A stretch of DNA of 64,000 nt from Chlamydiales bacterium (GCA_024233515.1 JACKPO010000006.1:61038-125037); one strand, 5' to 3'; shown: positions 23,578-32,159, numbered from the stretch's first letter. The notes: generated from the sequence alone by a model not told the origin. Numbers and translations are program-made.

Positions 23578-24719
23578 GTCGTCGTTATGGTGAATATGGA
23601 GGAGCGTATCTTCCGGAAGTTCTTGTTCAGCCCATGAAAGAGTTAGAAGAGGAGTGGAATACACTTAAAGAGGATCCTCAGTTTTTAAATGAGCTTCAAA
23701 CCATATTAAAAAACTATGCGGGAAGACCTACCCCACTGACTCCGATCCCTTCCTTTTCAAAAGCGATTGATGGTCCAACGATTTATCTAAAAAGGGAAGA
23801 TCTCCTCCACACGGGAGCCCATAAGATCAATAACACGCTTGGGCAATGTTTGATTGCCAAGCGAATGGGAAAAAAACGGGTGATTGCCGAAACTGGGGCA
23901 GGACAACATGGTGTTGCCACAGCGACAGCGTGTGCCTTTCTGGGGCTGGAATGCATCGTCTACATGGGGAAGAAAGATGCAATGCGGCAAGAACCTAACG
24001 TGAAGAAGATGGAGCTACTCGGGGCGGAGGTGGTTGCTGTTGAGCAAGGGGCGCAAACCCTGAAAGATGCGATCAATGAGGCGATGCGCGACTGGTCGAA
24101 AAACTATGAAGAGAGTCACTACTGTTTGGGATCGGCCCTCGGTCCTCACCCTTATCCGGAGATGGTTGCTTTTTTTCAAAAGGTGATTGGAGAAGAGGTT
24201 GCCAAAGAGATCACCCCCGATGTGGTGGTGGCATGTGTTGGGGGAGGGTCGAATGCGATTGGAATTTTTGCTCCGTTCATTGGAAAAGCAAAGCTTGTGG
24301 GGGTTGAAGGAGGTGGAACGTCATCTCGTCTAGGAGAACATGCCGCTCGATTTTCAGGAGGAAGACCTGGAGTTTTGCATGGAACGCTGACCTACCTTCT
24401 CCAAACAGATGAGGGACAGGTTGTGGAGACCTCTTCGATTTCTGCAGGGCTTGATTATCCTGCCGTTGGACCCCAGCATGCCGATTTGCATGACCAAAAA
24501 TTAGCAGAATATGTCTCTGCAACCGATCAAGAGGCGCTCACCGCGTTTAAACTCCTTTCGAAAACGGAGGGAATTATTCCTGCGTTGGAATGTTCCCATG
24601 CTCTTGCCTATCTTGTGCGGGAGGCAAAAAACTATCCGAAAGAGACAGTGATTGTGATGAATCTTTCAGGACGAGGAGATAAAGACCTCCCAGAACTTTT
24701 TAAGAAGGAGCTTCTCTAA
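23574..24719 (+). CDS. trpB: Tryptophan synthase beta chain
   Basis: Condenses indole with serine on PLP. 381 residues, which is normal. LLHTGAHKINNTLGQ holds the PLP lysine (about 85). GAGQHGVATATA (about 108-119), GGGSNAIG (PLP phosphate loop), and SAGLDYPAVGPQHADL are all standard. The full-length TrpB1 signature sequences are present, so it should pair with TrpA. Two Trp residues only. Overlaps: ATGA with trpF, and TAATG with trpA. Confidence 0.96.
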   Translation: MSRRYGEYGGAYLPEVLVQPMKELEEEWNTLKEDPQFLNELQTILKNYAGRPTPLTPIPSFSKAIDGPTIYLKREDLLHTGAHKINNTLGQCLIAKRMGKKRVIAETGAGQHGVATATACAFLGLECIVYMGKKDAMRQEPNVKKMELLGAEVVAVEQGAQTLKDAINEAMRDWSKNYEESHYCLGSALGPHPYPEMVAFFQKVIGEEVAKEITPDVVVACVGGGSNAIGIFAPFIGKAKLVGVEGGGTSSRLGEHAARFSGGRPGVLHGTLTYLLQTDEGQVVETSSISAGLDYPAVGPQHADLHDQKLAEYVSATDQEALTAFKLLSKTEGIIPALECSHALAYLVREAKNYPKETVIVMNLSGRGDKDLPELFKKELL

Positions 24720-25474
24720 TGAGTCGAATTGCAAAGTGTTTTGAGGGGAAGAAGCCTTTTATTGGTTACATCACAGCAGGAGATGGGGGAATGGCCCGAA
24801 CACTCGACGTGGCGCGTGCTCTGGTTGAAGGGGGCGTTGATCTTCTCGAGGTAGGGATTCCCTTTACCGATCCTGTGGCTGACGGCCCTGTGATTCAGCA
24901 AGCGATGACACGCTCGCTTGAGGAAGGAACGACTCCTGAAAAGGTCTTAGACTTTGTTAAAGCTTTCCGAAAAGAAAGTGAGGTGCCGATTGTTTTATTC
25001 TCCTATTTCAATCCACTATTTGTCGGAGGGAAGTCCTTCTTAGAAAAAGCGGCAAAAGTGGGAGTGGATGGAATCCTTGTGGTTGATCTTTCTCTTGAAG
25101 AGGGAGAAGACTATATGAATGAGGTGAAACGGGTGGGGATCGATCCGATCTTTCTGATCTCTCCTTCAACGCCACAAGAGAGGATTAAGAAAATTGCCGA
25201 AAGGGGAAGAGGGTTTCTCTATTATGTGTGCCGCAAAGGGACAACTGGGGTGAAGCAGGGATTCCCAGAAGATTTAGAGGAGAAGGTCAAGGGAATCAAA
25301 GCATGTAGCGCCCTTCCAGTGGCGATTGGATTTGGGATTGCAACCAAAGAGATGGCCAAGCGCGCGATGGAGGTTGCTGATGGCTGCGTTGTTGGCTCAG
25401 TCCTTGTCGAGGCGATTGGTCAGGGAAAAAGCTCGGCTGAATTAACGCAACTTGCACAAGGGATCAAAGCATGA
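24719..25474 (+). CDS. trpA: Tryptophan synthase alpha chain
   Basis: Cleaves indole-glycerol phosphate and channels indole to TrpB. 251 residues. The signature LLEVGIPFTDPVADGPVIQ (about 42-60) includes catalytic Glu (LLEVG) and Asp (DPVADG). GFGIATKEMA holds the phosphate loop. The usual loop-6 text YLVSRAGVTG is replaced by YYVCRKGTTGVKQGF, a deviation in a mobile loop. Both catalytic acids are kept, so activity is expected, unlike some Chlamydia TrpA proteins. No Trp residue. The stop overlaps the next gene as ATGA. Confidence 0.94.
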   Translation: MSRIAKCFEGKKPFIGYITAGDGGMARTLDVARALVEGGVDLLEVGIPFTDPVADGPVIQQAMTRSLEEGTTPEKVLDFVKAFRKESEVPIVLFSYFNPLFVGGKSFLEKAAKVGVDGILVVDLSLEEGEDYMNEVKRVGIDPIFLISPSTPQERIKKIAERGRGFLYYVCRKGTTGVKQGFPEDLEEKVKGIKACSALPVAIGFGIATKEMAKRAMEVADGCVVGSVLVEAIGQGKSSAELTQLAQGIKA

Positions 25475-26487
25475 TTTTAACGATCAAGAAAAATGGAAGT
25501 TTAGCAGAGATCGAGCATCTGATGGAAAAGTTGCAGTGGATGGGATTTGAAGCGCGCCTTTCTGGAGAGGAAGGAAACTATACCATCGCGCTTATTAAGG
25601 GAGTCGACGATCTCACCGACATCGAGCAGTTCAAACGGTTTCCCCTTGTCGAGGAGGTCTCTGAATTTAAACATCCTTTTAAATTGGCAGCGCGTGAATT
25701 TCAGCCGAAAAAAACAGTGATCAAGATCAAGGATATTACGATTGGAGGGGATACGCTGGCAGTCATGGCAGGGCCTTGCTCCATTGAATCGAAAGAGCAG
25801 ATCATGGAGTCGGCGCGGATTGTGGCCGCTGAAGGATGCAAAATTCTCCGTGGAGGCGCCTTTAAGCCGCGGACCTCTCCCTATGCTTTTCAAGGGCTCG
25901 AGGAGAAGGGGCTTCAGTATATGAAGGAAGCTGCAGACAAATACAACCTCGTCACGATCACTGAGGTGATGGATGGCGATCAAATCGATCTTGTTGCCGA
26001 GTATGTTGATATCTTGCAGATCGGTGCCCGCAATATGCAAAACTTCACCCTTTTGAAAAAGCTGGGAACGTGCAATCGAGCGATCTTTTTGAAGCGGGGA
26101 CTCTCTGCAACCTACAAAGATCTTCTCATGTCTGCAGAGTACATTCTCGATAAGGGAAACCCCAATGTCATGCTGTGTGAAAGGGGGATCCGAACGTTTG
26201 AGACCTATAGCCGCAATACCCTCGATCTCGCGGCCGTCCCGATCTTGCAGGATTTGACCCATCTTCCGATTATTGTCGATCCATCCCATGGAACAGGGAT
26301 CCGAAAAATGGTTCCTCCTATGGCTCGAGCTGGGGTTGCTGCTGGAGCGGATGGGATCATGGTCGAGATGCATCCCGAGCCGGAGAAGGCCCTTTCAGAC
26401 AAGCAGCAGACGATTAGCCCGGAGGAGTTTCACAAGATGATGGCAGATCTCCGCAAAATAGGGCCCATCCTAGGGATTAAAATTTAA
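25471..26487 (+). CDS. aroF: DAHP synthase (type I-beta, AroF-like)
   Basis: First step of the shikimate pathway: phosphoenolpyruvate plus erythrose-4-phosphate. 338 residues. The N-terminal 70 residues form a ferredoxin-like regulatory domain (MILTIKKNGSLAEIEHLMEK), as in the Thermotoga-type I-beta enzymes, where it mediates feedback by aromatic amino acids. The barrel carries MAGPCSIESKEQI, LRGGAFKPRTSPY (PEP binding), LQIGARNMQN, FLKRG and IVDPSHGTGIR, then MVEMHPEPEKALSD with metal ligands. Placed at the end of the trp operon by an ATGA overlap, it would raise chorismate supply together with trp expression. Confidence 0.93.
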   Translation: MILTIKKNGSLAEIEHLMEKLQWMGFEARLSGEEGNYTIALIKGVDDLTDIEQFKRFPLVEEVSEFKHPFKLAAREFQPKKTVIKIKDITIGGDTLAVMAGPCSIESKEQIMESARIVAAEGCKILRGGAFKPRTSPYAFQGLEEKGLQYMKEAADKYNLVTITEVMDGDQIDLVAEYVDILQIGARNMQNFTLLKKLGTCNRAIFLKRGLSATYKDLLMSAEYILDKGNPNVMLCERGIRTFETYSRNTLDLAAVPILQDLTHLPIIVDPSHGTGIRKMVPPMARAGVAAGADGIMVEMHPEPEKALSDKQQTISPEEFHKMMADLRKIGPILGIKI

Positions 26488-26516
26488 AATATATCGTTTT
26501 TTGACCAATTTTTTGG

Positions 26517-26522
26517 TATAAT
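26517..26522 (+). promoter_or_regulatory. TATAAT box before orphan gene at 26554
   Basis: A perfect TATAAT lies 32 bases before ATG 26554. A TTGACC is only ten bases upstream, too near to be its -35. ACCAATTTTTTGGT, a five-pair dyad around 26504-26517, overlaps the upstream edge of the box and could be a repressor site. Confidence 0.4.
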
Positions 26523-26553
26523 TGTTGGACCAATCAATGTTTAGGGGTAAACG

Positions 26554-27060
26554 ATGAGTATTCAAGTTGATGACTACAGCTTAGAGGCTTATAAGGGTGA
26601 AGATCAAATCAAACATCCCAGAACTGAGGATGTCTATCGGATCGCTTTTCAACAGGCTCGCGAACGGTTCTCAAGAAGTCATTTAAGTTTTGATCCTAAT
26701 AAAGTGACCCATCAAGATATCGAGAACAAGGTCGGGGAAGTCTTGAAGGGGACTCAATATACCCAAGCGTATAAGGAAGAAATCTCCAAAGATTTCCAGG
26801 GATATCAATCGGCCAGAGAGACCTATCTAGAACTCATGAGTGATTTCACTCTTCCTGAGGAGATTTCCGCTGTAAGAAAAATCGATCCTTTGCTTCTCAA
26901 TGAGGATCGTTACTCAGAGAAAACACCCAAATTAAAGCAATTTGCGCTCGATGCTCTGTATGAGTGCAACCGTTATCGGACATCTGTTGCTACTCTCGCT
27001 CGGTATCAAGGGAGAATTGAGGTGCTGAAAGAGGAAGAACAGAGCAGAACCCGGATGTAA
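26554..27060 (+). CDS. Orphan helical protein, 168 residues
   Basis: No family recognised. It is charged, helix-rich (KVGEVLKGTQYTQAYKEEI, and a C-terminal KEEEQSRTRM tail), without leader or membrane segment. The ribosome site AGGGG lies seven bases before the ATG, and it has its own TATAAT. It follows the trp-aroF operon after 66 bases and overlaps the convergent gene at its 3' end by 55 bases. A lineage-specific protein, possibly secreted; no function is claimed. Confidence 0.65.
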   Translation: MSIQVDDYSLEAYKGEDQIKHPRTEDVYRIAFQQARERFSRSHLSFDPNKVTHQDIENKVGEVLKGTQYTQAYKEEISKDFQGYQSARETYLELMSDFTLPEEISAVRKIDPLLLNEDRYSEKTPKLKQFALDALYECNRYRTSVATLARYQGRIEVLKEEEQSRTRM

Positions 27061-27758
27061 CTCTTAATAAAGCGGGTGAAAATTTTCTCATCGTAGTCCG
27101 CCGGAAGGTGGGTGGGTTCCCCATTTTTTAAGAAAGCTTCGAGAACCATCAAGGTGATGTGTTCCCTCTCTTCTAACGTTGCTTCACTAAGCGATAGGGC
27201 AAGCTTAAGGGCATGATTTGTCGCTTGACTGAGTGTTTTCCAACAAAGATCTCCATCGAAATAGGCGAAGAGCTCATCGGCGTAGTTCATGAGTTCTTCG
27301 TGGCTAAAGGGCTCCACTCTGTTTGCCTTAAGGAGCGAGGCTTCTTTAGGGAAGGTAAAAGCGAGGTAGAGAAAATGGGGGATCATCTCTTCAAAGAAAG
27401 GCTCAGTCGCTTTTTCTGGAAGATAGAGGGAATCAATGCTCACCAAAAGGTAATGGAGGGTTTCGAGAGCAGCGACCCGTTTTTCTTTGAAAGACATCGT
27501 AGGATTGGGCCCAATGAATAGAACGAGTTCCTGAATGATATCTGGAAGTTCCTTCCACGTGAACCCTTTTGCATATTTCGCTTTCAAATAGTGGGCCATT
27601 GCATAGAGGTCTTTTTCCTCTAACTTCGATTCAGTGGGCGTTGGCCGTTCGATGATTTCATAGGAAATCCCTTCACGGATTACGGCCGGGTCTTTTTCGC
27701 CAACCTCAATCGGGAGGATGACTTGTCCATCAGCTGGTTGTTGGGGTAGATCATGCAT
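27006..27758 (-). CDS. Unknown helical protein, 250 residues
   Basis: Family not recognised. The body is all-helical (ELVLFIGPNPTMSFKEKRVAALETL split in two helices, then LEEREHITLMVLEAFLKNG), leucine-rich and soluble, with no leader. The first 50 residues look disordered and rich in Pro and Glu. The start at ATG 27758 is chosen; an earlier TTG adds two residues. The 3' end overlaps the convergent orphan gene by 55 bases. No operon partner on this strand downstream. Confidence 0.6.
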   Translation of the reverse strand: MHDLPQQPADGQVILPIEVGEKDPAVIREGISYEIIERPTPTESKLEEKDLYAMAHYLKAKYAKGFTWKELPDIIQELVLFIGPNPTMSFKEKRVAALETLHYLLVSIDSLYLPEKATEPFFEEMIPHFLYLAFTFPKEASLLKANRVEPFSHEELMNYADELFAYFDGDLCWKTLSQATNHALKLALSLSEATLEEREHITLMVLEAFLKNGEPTHLPADYDEKIFTRFIKSYIRVLLCSSSFSTSILP

Positions 27759-27825
27759 ACCCAAAAATACTAAATATTTTAGGAATAAAAAGAAATGCTA
27801 AATCTCAAGCTCAAGAGGGTTTATT

Positions 27826-28641
27826 CTATTGAAGGAGATGGTCGAGCGCTTTTTGGTAGGTGGGGTGGAAGCGGAGACGGTCATGTTTTCCGTTTTCAAT
27901 CGAGATCAGGGCGGCGTCTTTTTTTTCTTTGATCAGATTAAGGAGGCGAACACTTGAATCGAAGGGGACAAGCTCGTCTTCTGTTCCATGGAAAATATGG
28001 ATGGGGGAGTCGACGCGAACAATCCACTTATCTGTGCGGAAGTGATACTTCAGCAGCATCGGAATGACAAATTTCGGAAGGTAGGGAACTTGGCGCGGAG
28101 TGAGGTCTAGCACGCTAAAGTAGGGAGACTCTAAAATGAGTTGTTTGGGATCGTGGTGGGAAGCAACATAAGTTGCAATGCCCGTTCCTAAAGAGCGTCC
28201 ATAGACGATCACTTGATCTTCAGGGTATTTTGCAGTGATGTAATTGTAACAGAAATCGGCGTCATTGAAGAGGGCTTTCTCACTCATTGGGCCTCGGCTT
28301 TTTCCGAAGCCTCGGTAGTCCATGATGAAGAGATCATAGCCCCGGGAGGTGAATTCCTTTGAGACACGTCCCCAGTTGCCCGAAAGATCGCCGCCCCGTC
28401 CGTGGTAGTAAATGACCGCTCCCTTAGGATTTTCCGCAGAAAAATAGAGGGCATTGATCTTTACACCAGGTTCGGGCTCGAGGTAGAGCTCCTCGAACTG
28501 CTCTTCGAATTGGAATACATAGCTATCTGGAAGGGTTTTCTTCCGGAAGAGCATCTCCTCCTGATGGGTATACACATACCCCACCATCACCACGAAAACC
28601 GCCATAACAACAGATAAGATCCAAATAATTTTTTTCTTCAT
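27826..28641 (-). CDS. Membrane-anchored alpha/beta hydrolase
   Basis: A 271-residue protein with one N-terminal anchor (residues 5-25; KKKIIWILSVVMAVFVVMVGYVY is the segment, split by position here), then an alpha/beta-hydrolase domain. The oxyanion region is YYHGRGG (about 78-84), the nucleophile Ser is in VYGRSLGTG (about 147-155), the Asp in FHGTEDELVP (about 220) and the His in ENGKHDRLR (about 251). The triad is complete. The pattern is that of the ABHD13/ABHD17-type group found widely in bacteria. Likely an esterase or lipase facing the periplasm; substrate unknown. Monocistronic. Confidence 0.8.
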   Translation of the reverse strand: MKKKIIWILSVVMAVFVVMVGYVYTHQEEMLFRKKTLPDSYVFQFEEQFEELYLEPEPGVKINALYFSAENPKGAVIYYHGRGGDLSGNWGRVSKEFTSRGYDLFIMDYRGFGKSRGPMSEKALFNDADFCYNYITAKYPEDQVIVYGRSLGTGIATYVASHHDPKQLILESPYFSVLDLTPRQVPYLPKFVIPMLLKYHFRTDKWIVRVDSPIHIFHGTEDELVPFDSSVRLLNLIKEKKDAALISIENGKHDRLRFHPTYQKALDHLLQ

Positions 28642-28721
28642 GGTTACGAGTTTACCATACCTTTCTCTTCTATGGTAGCGAAATTTCGACTCTTCTTATT
28701 GAAGTTCAGTAGCCCTCTAGA

Positions 28722-29082
28722 GATGCGTCGGGCTGGTGTTGTCCTTATGGCAACACCCTCAAACGAGAGCATCGCCAAAGTCATTCCGTCGTTTTTAAAA
28801 AGCTTCTTTCCCGACACTCTCTCAGCCCCCGATAAGATTAAACGTTTAGACATCTGATCTTGATCTGCGAACTGACGTGAACTCCAATCCGTAAGGATTG
28901 AGAAGAGAACGCGGTGAGCAGCCGATGGCTCAGAGTCGTCTTTGATAAATCGGGATGAGGGAGGGGCCCGCACAGGGCTTAGGCCCGGGCCCCCGACTGA
29001 AGGTCGATTTGGCATGACGAATCGAGCTCAAGGGGGGCGGCTGGGGGGTGTTGCCGTGAGGACAACACCAGCCCGACGCGTC
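28722..29082. repeat. 361-bp element with inverted 37-base arms
   Basis: The arms 28722-28758 and 29046-29082 are inverted copies of each other (34 of 37 bases), each able to form its own hairpin GGTGTTG-(9)-CAACACC. The inner sequence has further perfect short stems: CAATCC-gtaa-GGATTG near 28888 and TGAGC-(8)-GCTCA near 28915. No open frame is convincing. A repeat element or a structured RNA relic is likely; only one copy is in the window. Confidence 0.6.
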
Positions 29083-29134
29083 ACATAGGTAAGCTATTCA
29101 ATTAAGTAGTCGGTTTTTTTCGTTCAGAAATATA

Positions 29135-29291
29135 CCTAACGTGATTCAAAAGTTGGGAATTTGGCAAGGCGGCTCGCGCAAATTTTTTGCCTGGAGCGAG
29201 CGACCATTGTGCGAGCACAAGGCGCAAGTGAAGGCAAGAAATTTGCTGCAAAGCCAATGGAGCCAAAAACTAACTTTTGAATCATTTTAGG
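29135..29291. mobile_element. 157-bp hairpin MITE, copy A
   Basis: Ends are inverted repeats CCTAACGTGATTCAAAAGTT... and ...AACTTTTGAATCATTTTAGG (20 of 22 matched). Inner arms also pair (CAAATTTTTTGCC with GGCAAGAAATTTG), so the whole element folds as one long hairpin. The second copy is at 46483-46638, about 95% identical. Both right ends abut TATAAA. It lies just after the end of the symporter gene. No coding capacity. Confidence 0.8.
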
Positions 29292-29309
29292 TATAAAAGG
29301 GATGGAAGG

Positions 29310-31469
29310 TTATTTGATGAGGTGGAAGACGTTGCGGATGAGACTCCAGCGCGGCTCTTTCTTTTCGGGCGCGTTCCCATCAACCCAGTAGTCGTATTGC
29401 TCTTTCTTGAAGCCAATGTGCTCTTGAATGGCAAGCCAGCGGTCAAGGAAGAAGATAAAGCCAAAGGCTTCGTATTTGACAGGGTAGGAAAGGTAGGAGG
29501 CTCCTGCGTTCGAGCCGTATTCGACGACGACGTACTCTGGGTGTGAGCGGCAGTATTCGAGCCCCTGCTCCTTGGTCCAAAGGATCCCATCGACTTGCCC
29601 CTCAGTCAGAAACTCATCGATCTTTTCGATTTGATCGATTTGAAGGGATTGTGCGTTGGGGAAAATGCGCTCGAGGATTTCTTTATAGAAGCCAATGACA
29701 CCGATAACAAGGTAGGGGTTTTGTCGGATATGGTCGAAGTTACGGAACTCTTCTTTTCTCGATTTAGGGACGATGAGGACGTTGGGGGTCATCAAGTAGT
29801 AGTGGGGGAAGTTCATATCTTTTACGGTGGCCTCAGAGAGGAGAATGGGTGACATTGCAATATCGATCTGATTCATCCGAAGAGCTGCCCCTAGTGAGCC
29901 ATAATAGAAGGGGACGAACACAAGTTTCACGTTCATATCATGGGCGAGTTTATGGGCGTAGGTGATATTAAACCCGACGAGGTCTCCATGATCATTAAAG
30001 TAACTGAAGGGGGGAAGATTTGGGTGGTAACCGACATAGAGAGATTGGGTGGAATAGATCCGATCAAGTGTATCTTGGATCCCTTCGCGATGAGGGTCAG
30101 CGGGAAGACGCTCTCCAAACTTATAGACCGTTGCATTTTTCTCGATGGGATAGTCGGTTTGAATCGTCATCTGTTTCGAAATATCTTCCACGGGGACATA
30201 TTCCTGAATGATCGTTTTGGCACCGATCACAGTGGTGATGAGGAGAAAGAAAAAGAGGAAAAAGTTGCGGAAGAAATAGGTTGGACGAAACTTAAGTCTT
30301 TTATAGTACCCCAGGAGGAGGAGAGTGACAAAGACAACCATCGAAGCAACACTGATGAGAATCTGGAAGTTTTGTGTAATGATCGAAGCGTTATCGTAGA
30401 TCTTGATGGCTGCGGAGGGGAAGCCTAAGGTTTCTGTGAGGAAGTTAATCGAGTTGAGAGCAAGTTCGGGTCCTCCAAAGGACATAAGAACCGTCATGGC
30501 ACTTACAATCCCTTGCTCGGCCCCTGCCAGTTGGTGACGGAAGTAGTAGGAGAGATACATGATAAAAAAGAGGATAAAGAGGTTCCCTACTTGAGTGAAG
30601 GTATAGGCAATCGGAACGATCATCTGTGAGGTGTTGTGGAGCTCTTTGTCTTTGATCTCGAATTTATCGGCATGCTTTGTGACTACCCGGTAGAGGAAGG
30701 GGATGGCGATACTTGGAGAGCCAATCAAAAAAGCAAGGAAAGAGGAGGAGCGGATATCTTCCATGACATCTTTGTACTTCAAGGGGGTGCAGCTGACGAC
30801 GAGGGCAGGCAACACCCAAAAGGATAAGATCAAAGAAATGATGATCATCGGAATGACATAAAAGTTGAGGGCTTTCAAATCAGTCAGGCGTACGGTTCCT
30901 ACAAAGGAGGCAAAGATCGCCATCACCCCGATGGGAGAAATGAGGGTGATCCCTTTTAAGACCTGTTCCATCACGTTGTTGATCCGTTCAAGGAAGGAGA
31001 TGAGAGGTTCTTTATAGGTGAGATGCATCACAGCGATCCCCATGATGATTGCAAAAATGGCAATCGCTGGGACGATGTTATTCACAATATCGTAGAGAGG
31101 ATTTTCAGGAACGAGGTAATTGAGGAAGTTAATCTCGAAGGAGGTGTGTTCACCGGTGCCGGGGATGAGGATGTTCATGCTAGGAAAAATAAGATTCATG
31201 AGGTAAACAGCGGCGAGAATCAAGACCCAAATAAAGAGAAGAAAAACCCATCCTTTACGGAGAAGAGCGCGAGCAACAGTGGGTCTGGTTGAGCCGAGTC
31301 CATGAATGATCGAGGAGGGGATGTAGAGGAGGACAACCATCTCGATGATCATGACAAAGGCTTTTCCAATTGGCTCGAAGATGGAGCAGATGGGACCAAG
31401 CAAAAGACCGAGAAAGGTTCCGATGAGGATCGCAAAGAGGAGTTGCTTGGTAAGAGAGAGCCTTAGCAT
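29310..31469 (-). CDS. Dicarboxylate/amino-acid symporter fused to a solute-binding domain
   Basis: A 719-residue protein. Residues 1-420 are a DAACS (GltP/GltT) symporter: eight membrane segments and re-entrant-loop-like motifs (SSSFLAFLIGSPSIAIPFLY, and the TM7-type text PIAYTFTQVGNLFILFF in place of the typical NMDG motif). Residues about 425-445 are a further membrane segment. Residues about 470-700 are a type-3 bacterial solute-binding domain: LYVGYHPNLPPFSYFNDHGDL, GFNITYAHKLAHDMNVKLVF, IDIAMSPILLSEA, QVDGILWTKEQG. Such binding domains normally work with ABC importers or gate receptors. Joined to a secondary carrier, it should capture substrate on the periplasmic side. Substrate unknown; acidic amino acids or C4 acids are likely. 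Confidence 0.8.
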   Translation of the reverse strand: MLRLSLTKQLLFAILIGTFLGLLLGPICSIFEPIGKAFVMIIEMVVLLYIPSSIIHGLGSTRPTVARALLRKGWVFLLFIWVLILAAVYLMNLIFPSMNILIPGTGEHTSFEINFLNYLVPENPLYDIVNNIVPAIAIFAIIMGIAVMHLTYKEPLISFLERINNVMEQVLKGITLISPIGVMAIFASFVGTVRLTDLKALNFYVIPMIIISLILSFWVLPALVVSCTPLKYKDVMEDIRSSSFLAFLIGSPSIAIPFLYRVVTKHADKFEIKDKELHNTSQMIVPIAYTFTQVGNLFILFFIMYLSYYFRHQLAGAEQGIVSAMTVLMSFGGPELALNSINFLTETLGFPSAAIKIYDNASIITQNFQILISVASMVVFVTLLLLGYYKRLKFRPTYFFRNFFLFFFLLITTVIGAKTIIQEYVPVEDISKQMTIQTDYPIEKNATVYKFGERLPADPHREGIQDTLDRIYSTQSLYVGYHPNLPPFSYFNDHGDLVGFNITYAHKLAHDMNVKLVFVPFYYGSLGAALRMNQIDIAMSPILLSEATVKDMNFPHYYLMTPNVLIVPKSRKEEFRNFDHIRQNPYLVIGVIGFYKEILERIFPNAQSLQIDQIEKIDEFLTEGQVDGILWTKEQGLEYCRSHPEYVVVEYGSNAGASYLSYPVKYEAFGFIFFLDRWLAIQEHIGFKKEQYDYWVDGNAPEKKEPRWSLIRNVFHLIK

Positions 31470-31496
31470 CTAAGAACCTATCCTAATTCATAAGGT

Positions 31497-32027
31497 TCAA
31501 AGCACAATGTAGCCAATCTGCTTCATCACTCCTAATTCGTTCCACACTTCATTGATGTGAGTGATTTTCCCACCCTCAATGGTGAAAATAGCGAAGATCT
31601 TAATGACAACGGGTTTATTCGTTGCCTCAACACCCATAAATGTTCCTCGTTGAACCCCTTGAAACTGAACGCGAGCCAGGACTTTATTCCCTTCAGACAT
31701 CATTTCGATGATTTGGTGTTTGACTTCCGGGAAAGCTTCATGGAATGCTCGGATCCGGACATTGAGGTTTTTGCTGAACGCATCATACTTACTATAAGAG
31801 GAATCGAAGACGACAGTTGAGTCTTGAACCCCATGCTTTGCTGCCAGAAGCTCATTCATGGCGCGGGAATCGTTGCCCGCAAAAGCGTCATAGAAATTTT
31901 TGACCATTACCTTATTCTCGGACTCTGGATCGGTTCCTCCTCGCGGTGTGATGATATGGGAGAGTTCTCCGCCAGAAGTCGCAAAGGCTGAGACTATTAA
32001 GGCGAGTAAACAGATAAGCTTTTTCAT
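31497..32027 (-). CDS. Exported SnoaL/NTF2-like protein
   Basis: A 176-residue protein with leader MKKLICLLALIVSAFA and cleavage near residue 18. The mature part has the SnoaL-like (ester cyclase) pattern: NKVMVKNFYDAFAGNDSRAMNELL, then RIRAFHEAFPEVKHQIIEMM, then VLARVQFQGVQRGTFMGV and ITHINEVWNELGVM. Such cone-shaped folds bind small hydrophobic ligands, and some are cyclases. The periplasmic location is unusual. Function unknown. It lies 27 bases upstream of the symporter gene in the same direction, so the two may be co-transcribed. Confidence 0.7.
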   Translation of the reverse strand: MKKLICLLALIVSAFATSGGELSHIITPRGGTDPESENKVMVKNFYDAFAGNDSRAMNELLAAKHGVQDSTVVFDSSYSKYDAFSKNLNVRIRAFHEAFPEVKHQIIEMMSEGNKVLARVQFQGVQRGTFMGVEATNKPVVIKIFAIFTIEGGKITHINEVWNELGVMKQIGYIVL

Positions 32028-32097
32028 AGATCATTCCTCTTTTCCTCCTTTTCCCATAAAATAGCTTTTTTATCGATAGTTTAATTAAATTTTATTT

Positions 32098-32103
32098 TAT
32101 AAT
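32098..32103 (+). promoter_or_regulatory. TATAAT box before orphan gene at 32160
   Basis: A perfect TATAAT 56 bases before ATG 32160 in a very AT-rich gap. No clear -35. It continues the pattern of -10-dominated promoters before orphan genes. Confidence 0.3.
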
Positions 32104-32159
32104 TTATTTTTATTTAGAAATTTGAGATTATTCTTTTTGAATTAATTGTTGATGGAATT

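Noticed and set aside
24719..25474. TrpA as an inactive partner, as in some Chlamydia species
   Set aside because: Both catalytic acids are in place (LLEVG and DPVADG), so loss of activity is not supported despite the altered loop 6.
28644..29015. Open frame of 123 codons on the minus strand
   Set aside because: Lies inside the inverted-arm element; composition dominated by Pro/Arg/Ser from GC-rich repeats and no ribosome site.
29277..29546. Frame starting MNHFRYKRD, and a matching start at 46624
   Set aside because: Both begin with the same peptide because both begin inside the MITE right end. The shared peptide is a repeat artefact; the first continues antisense to the symporter.
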